Shown: one piece after another, positions 6,546 to 10,367 of the stretch | How the letters are laid out: each line of letters starts with the position of its first letter | How positions within the stretch are numbered: the stretch's first letter is position 1 | Source: Polaribacter sp. | GTDB lineage: Bacteria; Bacteroidota; Bacteroidia; Flavobacteriales; Flavobacteriaceae | Assembly: GCA_030731695.1 (NCBI GenBank) | Contig: JANQTK010000297.1 | Span: forward strand, 1-10,367 | Direction of reading: 5' to 3' | Length of the DNA: 10,367 nucleotides | The notes under the pieces: generated by a model | Told to the model about the DNA's origin: nothing | Seen by the model: the letters and a program-made list of their open reading frames with translations, nothing else | Database searches by the model: none | Translations under genes and position numbers: made by a program

Positions 6546-7595
6546 CTAATTATCTTTCAAGGCATTCCAACCTTGTGCACGCAATTCAATTTCTTGACCT
6601 CCTCTTGAAATCAATTGCAATCCTTGGTTTTGCTCAGTAATGTGCCCAATAATTGACAAATTTGGATTCCCTTTTATTTTATCAAAATCATCTATAGAAA
6701 CTGTAAAGAGCAATTCGTATTCTTCACCTCCGCTTAAAGCAACCATGGTTGAATCCAATTCAAATTCCTCACAAGCACTGATCACTTGAGGGTCTAAAGG
6801 CAGTTTGTCTTCATAAATTTTGCATCCAACTTTGCTTTGGGTACAAATATGAAATAGTTCGGATGAAATTCCGTCAGAAACATCAATCATCGACGTTGGT
6901 TTTACATCCAATTCTTTTAGCAAATCAGCGATATCTTTTCGTGCTTCTGGTTTTAATTGACGCTCAATTAAATACGTATAATTTTCTAAATCTGGCTGAT
7001 TTTGAGGATTTACCTTAAAAACTTGTTTCTCTCTTTCTAGTACTTGCAAACCTAAATAAGCAGCGCCTAAATCGCCTGTAACCACAATTAAATCAGTTGG
7101 TTTTGCACCATCTCTATACACCAAATCTTCTTTATTTGCTTTACCAATGGCAGTAATTGACAGCAACATTCCTTTGGTTGATGAAGTAGTATCTCCTCCA
7201 ATCAAATCAATTTTGTAGGTTTCACAAGCTAACTGAATGCCTGCATACAATTCTTCAATAGCTTCCAAAGGAAATCTGTTAGAAACGGCTATTGAAACTG
7301 TAATTTGTTCAGCTGTGGCATTCATTGCATAAATATCAGACAAATTGACCATCACAGCTTTGTATCCTAAATGTTTTAAAGGCATGTAACTCAAATCAAA
7401 ATGTACACCTTCAATCAGCAAATCTGTAGAAATAACCGTTTGTTTTGTGGAGGCATCTAAAACTGCAGCATCATCTCCAACACCTTTAACAGTTGACGAG
7501 TGAGAAATGGTAAAATATTTGGTAATGTGATTGATGAGTCCAAACTCACCCAATTCAGCTAATGATGTTCTTTGTGGATTTTTATCTTCTAACAT
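6546..7595 (-). CDS. thiL: Thiamine-monophosphate kinase
   Basis: Cytoplasmic enzyme that phosphorylates thiamine monophosphate with ATP to give thiamine pyrophosphate, the last step of cofactor synthesis. The protein has 349 residues, in the upper range usual for Bacteroidota. The N-terminal ATP/Mg domain shows GVGDDAAVLD (38-47), STDLLIEGVHFD (56-67), VNLSDIYAM (83-91) and GGDTT (133-137). The C-terminal domain shows DVSDGISS (238-245) and LSGGEEYELLF (287-297). Together these are the AIRS/PurM-type motifs that identify ThiL. The start at 7595 gives the N-terminus MLEDKNPQRTSLAELGEFGLI, which fits family members from this phylum. No other thiamine genes are adjacent. The gene converges on the hydrolase and is divergent from the choice-of-anchor B gene, so it is probably transcribed alone. 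No thiamine pyrophosphate riboswitch is visible upstream. Confidence 0.95.
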   Translation of the reverse strand: MLEDKNPQRTSLAELGEFGLINHITKYFTISHSSTVKGVGDDAAVLDASTKQTVISTDLLIEGVHFDLSYMPLKHLGYKAVMVNLSDIYAMNATAEQITVSIAVSNRFPLEAIEELYAGIQLACETYKIDLIGGDTTSSTKGMLLSITAIGKANKEDLVYRDGAKPTDLIVVTGDLGAAYLGLQVLEREKQVFKVNPQNQPDLENYTYLIERQLKPEARKDIADLLKELDVKPTSMIDVSDGISSELFHICTQSKVGCKIYEDKLPLDPQVISACEEFELDSTMVALSGGEEYELLFTVSIDDFDKIKGNPNLSIIGHITEQNQGLQLISRGGQEIELRAQGWNALKDN

Positions 7596-7599
7596 GATG

Positions 7600-7607
7600 C
7601 AAAAATA
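7600..7607 (-). promoter_or_regulatory. Candidate -7 promoter element of thiL
   Basis: On the minus strand these bases read TATTTTTG, a perfect TAnnTTTG match, only 4 bases before the thiL ATG. Transcription would begin at or within a base or so of the start codon, giving a leaderless or nearly leaderless mRNA. No matching TTG at the -33 position was found, which lowers confidence. Confidence 0.4.
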
Positions 7608-7680
7608 GCAAGTTCTTTGGGTTTAATTGATTTTTTAAGACTGAAATTTATCAATCTTCATTTGGTTTCCTATTCTTGTG

Positions 7681-7701
7681 TGTAATAATTAATTACATTT
7701 G
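7681..7701 (+). promoter_or_regulatory. Candidate -7 element overlapping a short dyad, upstream of the surface lipoprotein unit
   Basis: TACATTTG at 7694-7701 is a perfect TAnnTTTG match, giving a leader of about 64 bases to the ATG at 7769. A dyad TGTAAT-N5-ATTACA (7681-7697) overlaps it and could be an operator. The nearest TTG (7676-7678) is only 15 bases upstream, too short for the usual -33 spacing. A dyad of this size is expected about once by chance in a gap this AT-rich. Confidence 0.3.
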
Positions 7702-7768
7702 TTGAGACAGATTTGATTTTTATAAAATATATATCTTATTCGTTTCGTTATCAAATTAATTTTACATT

Positions 7769-9184
7769 ATGAAAAATTTATTCCTTTTTTTTAGCCTTTT
7801 TTTACTTTTTTCTTGTTCAAAAGAAGAAGTAAATAACGATTTTGACAATGATGGAATTGAAAATAATATTGATAATTGTTTCCAAATTGCAAACCCAAAT
7901 CAAGAAGATAAAGACGGAGATGGAATTGGAGATGTCTGTGATGATTTTAATGACACTGATAATGACGGAATTGCAGATGAAACAGATAACTGCCCTCAAA
8001 TTGCAAATCCGAATCAAGAAGATAGTGATGGAGATGGAATTGGCGACGTTTGTGATACAACACCATCTAACAAAGTAACTTGTGTTAATGGTTTTGCAGG
8101 TATTTATCCTTGTAAAGATTATGATTTATTGCTACATATTCCTTTATCTACTTTCAACGCTTCATCTGCAAACGATTCTTGGGGTTGGACTGACACTACA
8201 ACGAATCATGAATATGCAATTATAGGTCTTGATAATGGAACTGCATTTGTAGATATAACTGATACAGAAAACCCTATTTATTTAGGAAAATTACCAACAG
8301 CAACTGTAAATAGCGATTGGAGAGATGTAAAAGTTTACAATAATTATGCTTTTATCGTAAGTGAAGCAACTAACCACGGAATGCAAGTTTTTGATTTGAC
8401 AAGGTTACGTTCTGTAACAAATCCTCCTCAAAATTTTACAGCAGATACTTCTTTTAGAGGTTTTGGAAGTGCCCATAATATTGTCATCAACGAATCTAAA
8501 GGATATGCTTTTCCAGTTGGTACAAGTAGAAGTGGCCCTTTTGCAGGAGGTCCTTTATTTATCAATATTCAAAATCCATTAAACCCTGTGAGTGAGGGTG
8601 GTTTTAGAAATTATAGTCATGATGCTCAAGTAGTTACTTATGCAGGTCCTGATACTGAACACACAGGAAAAGAAATTTTAATAGGAAGCAATGAAACCGA
8701 AATTGTCATTGTAGATATTACCAACAAAGCAAATCCAATCAAACTTTCTGCTATCAGTTATGCAAATGTTGGCTATGTACATCAAGGTTGGTTTACCCAA
8801 GATATGCGTTATTTTTTGTTGGGTGATGAGTTGGATGAAATTCGTTTTGGAAACAAAACACGAACTGTTATTTTTGATTTTTCTGATTTAGACAATCCTC
8901 AGTTTTCGTTCAATTATTTTGGACCAACAGATGCCATTGATCACAATGGTTATGTAAAAAACAATACGTTTTATTTGGCAAATTATACTGCTGGTATTCG
9001 CATTATTGACATCACCAATATTGCGAACAAAAGCATGACTGAAGTTGGTTTTTTTGACACCTATCCAACAAATAATATAGCTGGTTTTAATGGCGCTTGG
9101 AGTGTGTATCCTTATTTTGAAAGTGGAAATATCATCATAAGTGATATTGATAATGGCTTATTCATCGTCAGAAAGTCACAATAA
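7769..9184 (+). CDS. Choice-of-anchor B family lipoprotein with thrombospondin type 3 repeats
   Basis: Predicted surface lipoprotein of 471 residues. The signal peptide ends in lipobox LFSC with Cys16, and the next residues SKEE match the K-(D/E)2 lipoprotein export signal described for flavobacterial surface lipoproteins. Residues 26-101 hold two thrombospondin type 3 repeats of 38 residues, each with DNDGI, DNC, QIANPNQED and DGDGIGDVCD, which bind calcium in relatives. Residues about 104-470 form a beta-propeller-like domain with LVIVD-type strands such as IVIVDITNKANPI and IRIIDITNIAN. Its overall sequence fits the choice-of-anchor B family, whose members share this domain but reach the surface by different anchors. 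Here the anchor is lipid, and no C-terminal type IX secretion domain is seen. Function is unknown; a binding or scaffold role is typical of such folds. The next gene begins 15 bases downstream, so the two form one unit. Confidence 0.88.
   Translation: MKNLFLFFSLFLLFSCSKEEVNNDFDNDGIENNIDNCFQIANPNQEDKDGDGIGDVCDDFNDTDNDGIADETDNCPQIANPNQEDSDGDGIGDVCDTTPSNKVTCVNGFAGIYPCKDYDLLLHIPLSTFNASSANDSWGWTDTTTNHEYAIIGLDNGTAFVDITDTENPIYLGKLPTATVNSDWRDVKVYNNYAFIVSEATNHGMQVFDLTRLRSVTNPPQNFTADTSFRGFGSAHNIVINESKGYAFPVGTSRSGPFAGGPLFINIQNPLNPVSEGGFRNYSHDAQVVTYAGPDTEHTGKEILIGSNETEIVIVDITNKANPIKLSAISYANVGYVHQGWFTQDMRYFLLGDELDEIRFGNKTRTVIFDFSDLDNPQFSFNYFGPTDAIDHNGYVKNNTFYLANYTAGIRIIDITNIANKSMTEVGFFDTYPTNNIAGFNGAWSVYPYFESGNIIISDIDNGLFIVRKSQ
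7844..8056 (+). repeat. Tandem 114-base duplication encoding the two thrombospondin type 3 repeats
   Basis: Copies begin at 7844 and 7958. Over the first 33 codons, 27 encoded residues are identical, and blocks such as CAAATTGCAAA and GGAGATGGAATTGG are shared at the DNA level. Many differences are synonymous third-position changes, so the duplication is old enough to be under protein-level selection. The Cys pair within each copy (C37/C57 and C75/C95) is kept. Confidence 0.85.
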
Positions 9185-9199
9185 TATTCCTCAATTTTT

Positions 9200-10367
9200 A
9201 TGAAAAAAATACTGTTTTTTTTGATGCTTTTATTATTTATAAATTGCTCAAAAAACAACGGAATTTTTTTTCCAGAAAATGAAGTAAACTCTCCAAAAAT
9301 CGAAATTATAAAAAGCTTTGGAGGTTCTAAAAATGATTCTTTTCAATCGATTGTAAATACCTTAGATGGTGGTTATGCCATTTTAGGACACACTCAAAGC
9401 AATGATTTTGATATTGCTGATAAAACCGATGATAGCTTTGATTTTTGGGTATTGAAATTTTCTGCAGATGATTCTTTACTCTGGAGTAAAACTTTTGGCG
9501 GATCTGAAGATGACAGAGGTGCAGATTTGATTGCCACAAATGATGGTGGTTTTGCGCTTTTTGGATACAGCAAAAGTAATGATGGAGATGTCACTGAAAA
9601 TAATGGCGATCAAGATTTTTGGATACTCAAAATCACTGCAAATGGTGTTATTTCTTGGCAAAAAACGTTTGGCTTTTCTGGTGCTGATACTGGTTACGCA
9701 ATCACTCAAACTAATGATAATGGTTTTTTACTTACTGGCGTTTTAGATGTTAGTGCTTCTGGTGGTCAAGGAAACAAAACCGTTCAAAAACATGCAGGTG
9801 GTGACATTTGGGCTATAAAATTAGACGCATCAGGAAACAAACAATGGCAAACTTATTACGGAGGAAGTTTTACAGACACTCCTTTGGGGGTTGTAAAAAC
9901 CAATGATAACGGATTCATAATCGCTGCTTCTTCTGATAGCAATGATTTTAATATTTCAAACAACAAAGGTCAATATGACTTTTGGATTTTAAAAATTAAT
10001 GCGAATGGAACTTTGATTTGGGAAAAAAATTTAGGTGGTTCTGAAATTGAAGAACCAAGAGGAATTTGCCAAACCAATGATGGAAATTTTATGATTGTGG
10101 GCGATACTAGAAGCAATGACAAAGACGTTTATAAGAATAATGGTGCTGCAGATTTGTGGGTCATCAAAATAACTCCTGATGGAAATTTGTTGTGGGAAAA
10201 AACTTTTGGAGGAAGTAGTTTTGATGCAGGAAGGGCTATTTTTCCCTCTCAAAATGGAGGATTTTTAATTGCAGGAAACTCTAGAAGTGAAAACACAAAC
10301 TTTACCAATTTAGGTCAAAATGATGGCTGGATTTTAAAAATTGACGATTTAGGAAATCAAGTTTGGC
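9200..10367 (+). CDS. Repeat-rich lipoprotein, 3'-truncated by the window edge
   Basis: The frame opens at ATG 9200 and stays open to the window end, giving 389 complete codons without a stop. The signal peptide ends in lipobox FINC with Cys16, followed by SKNN. From residue 40 the protein consists of tandem units of about 58 residues, beginning at residues 40, 99, 157, 220, 278 and 336, with a seventh about to start at 393. The consensus of a unit is W-x-K-T-F-G-G-S, then T-N-D-G-G-F near residue 20, G-x-S-x-S-N-D, then D-F-W-I-L-K-I and G-N-x-x-W. This regular pattern suggests beta-propeller blades. Several units carry acidic SNDGD-like loops that could bind calcium. It follows the choice-of-anchor B gene by 15 bases and is probably co-expressed. 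Its C-terminus, which would show any sorting domain, is outside the window. The fold is a fair guess; the function is unknown. Confidence 0.85.
   Translation, partial: MKKILFFLMLLLFINCSKNNGIFFPENEVNSPKIEIIKSFGGSKNDSFQSIVNTLDGGYAILGHTQSNDFDIADKTDDSFDFWVLKFSADDSLLWSKTFGGSEDDRGADLIATNDGGFALFGYSKSNDGDVTENNGDQDFWILKITANGVISWQKTFGFSGADTGYAITQTNDNGFLLTGVLDVSASGGQGNKTVQKHAGGDIWAIKLDASGNKQWQTYYGGSFTDTPLGVVKTNDNGFIIAASSDSNDFNISNNKGQYDFWILKINANGTLIWEKNLGGSEIEEPRGICQTNDGNFMIVGDTRSNDKDVYKNNGAADLWVIKITPDGNLLWEKTFGGSSFDAGRAIFPSQNGGFLIAGNSRSENTNFTNLGQNDGWILKIDDLGNQVW
9311..10367 (+). repeat. Six to seven tandem coding repeats of about 174 bases
   Basis: Units start near 9317, 9491, 9665, 9854, 10031 and 10205, judged from the aromatic residue of the FGGS-like motif (F40, F99, F157, Y220, L278, F336). 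Spacing is 58-59 codons except for the third unit, which is 63 because of an insertion with the residues SASGGQGNKTVQKHAGG. The repeats are clear at protein level and only moderately similar at DNA level. The array continues past the window edge. Confidence 0.8.

Noticed and set aside
7596..7768. Thiamine pyrophosphate riboswitch upstream of thiL
   Set aside because: The gap is 173 bases, no CTGAGA-type THI box core is seen on the minus strand, and a promoter-like motif lies only 4 bases from the start codon.
7844..8056. CRISPR-like direct repeat
   Set aside because: There are only two copies, they lie inside an open frame, and they encode known calcium-binding repeats; there are no spacers.
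7842..8078. Second open frame over the thrombospondin type 3 repeats
   Set aside because: It is a +1 shadow of the repeat-coding DNA, rich in Met, Ile and Lys, with no independent start signal.
9327..9746. Several short open frames on both strands within the repeat lipoprotein
   Set aside because: They overlap an uninterrupted 389-codon frame with clear periodic protein repeats and are shadows of it.

Overview
The window looks like an ordinary chromosomal stretch from a marine-type member of the Flavobacteriaceae (Bacteroidota); the closest feel is Polaribacter or Tenacibaculum, but the genus is inferred from memory of protein families. The evidence is very AT-rich DNA, start sites without Shine-Dalgarno sequences, several copies of the Bacteroidota -7 promoter motif TAnnTTTG, a TonB-dependent receptor with an N-terminal carboxypeptidase-like domain, and many lipoproteins with the short FSC/TSC/INC-type lipobox usual in this phylum. 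There are no RNA genes, insertion sequences, phage genes or CRISPR arrays.

Layout. (1) Positions 3-530 hold the 3' end of an unrecognised gene, and 578-877 a small lipoprotein gene. (2) A long imperfect hairpin at about 908-1006 separates these from the convergent brnQ (branched-chain amino acid carrier, minus strand, start best placed at 2271). (3) Divergent from brnQ is a three-gene unit, 2355-5699: a small membrane-anchored protein rich in His and Cys, a TonB-dependent receptor of 799 residues, and a lipoprotein of 185 residues. The unit ends in a textbook intrinsic terminator at 5722-5754. I read it as an outer-membrane uptake system, probably for a metal such as zinc or copper. (4) An alpha/beta hydrolase (5764-6537) starts directly behind that terminator and converges on thiL (thiamine-monophosphate kinase, minus strand, 6546-7595) with only 8 bases between them. 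(5) From 7769 to the right edge lies a two-gene unit of surface-type lipoproteins: a choice-of-anchor B protein with two thrombospondin type 3 calcium-binding repeats, and a protein made of tandem repeats of about 58 residues that runs out of the window.

How the genes work together. The receptor unit would import a substrate across the outer membrane with TonB energy. The small His/Cys protein and the downstream lipoprotein are candidate accessory factors on the periplasmic or outer-membrane side. The last two genes probably build repeat-rich proteins at the cell surface. brnQ and thiL are housekeeping genes that happen to be neighbours.

The most notable non-coding signals are a hairpin with 13 of 14 pairs, placed exactly between the small protein gene and the receptor gene, and the long hairpin beyond brnQ. 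The start sites of thiL and of the hydrolase lie almost directly behind promoter-like motifs, which suggests nearly leaderless transcripts. Nothing here amounts to a clear new system. The receptor unit and the repeat-lipoprotein pair are the parts most worth following up.
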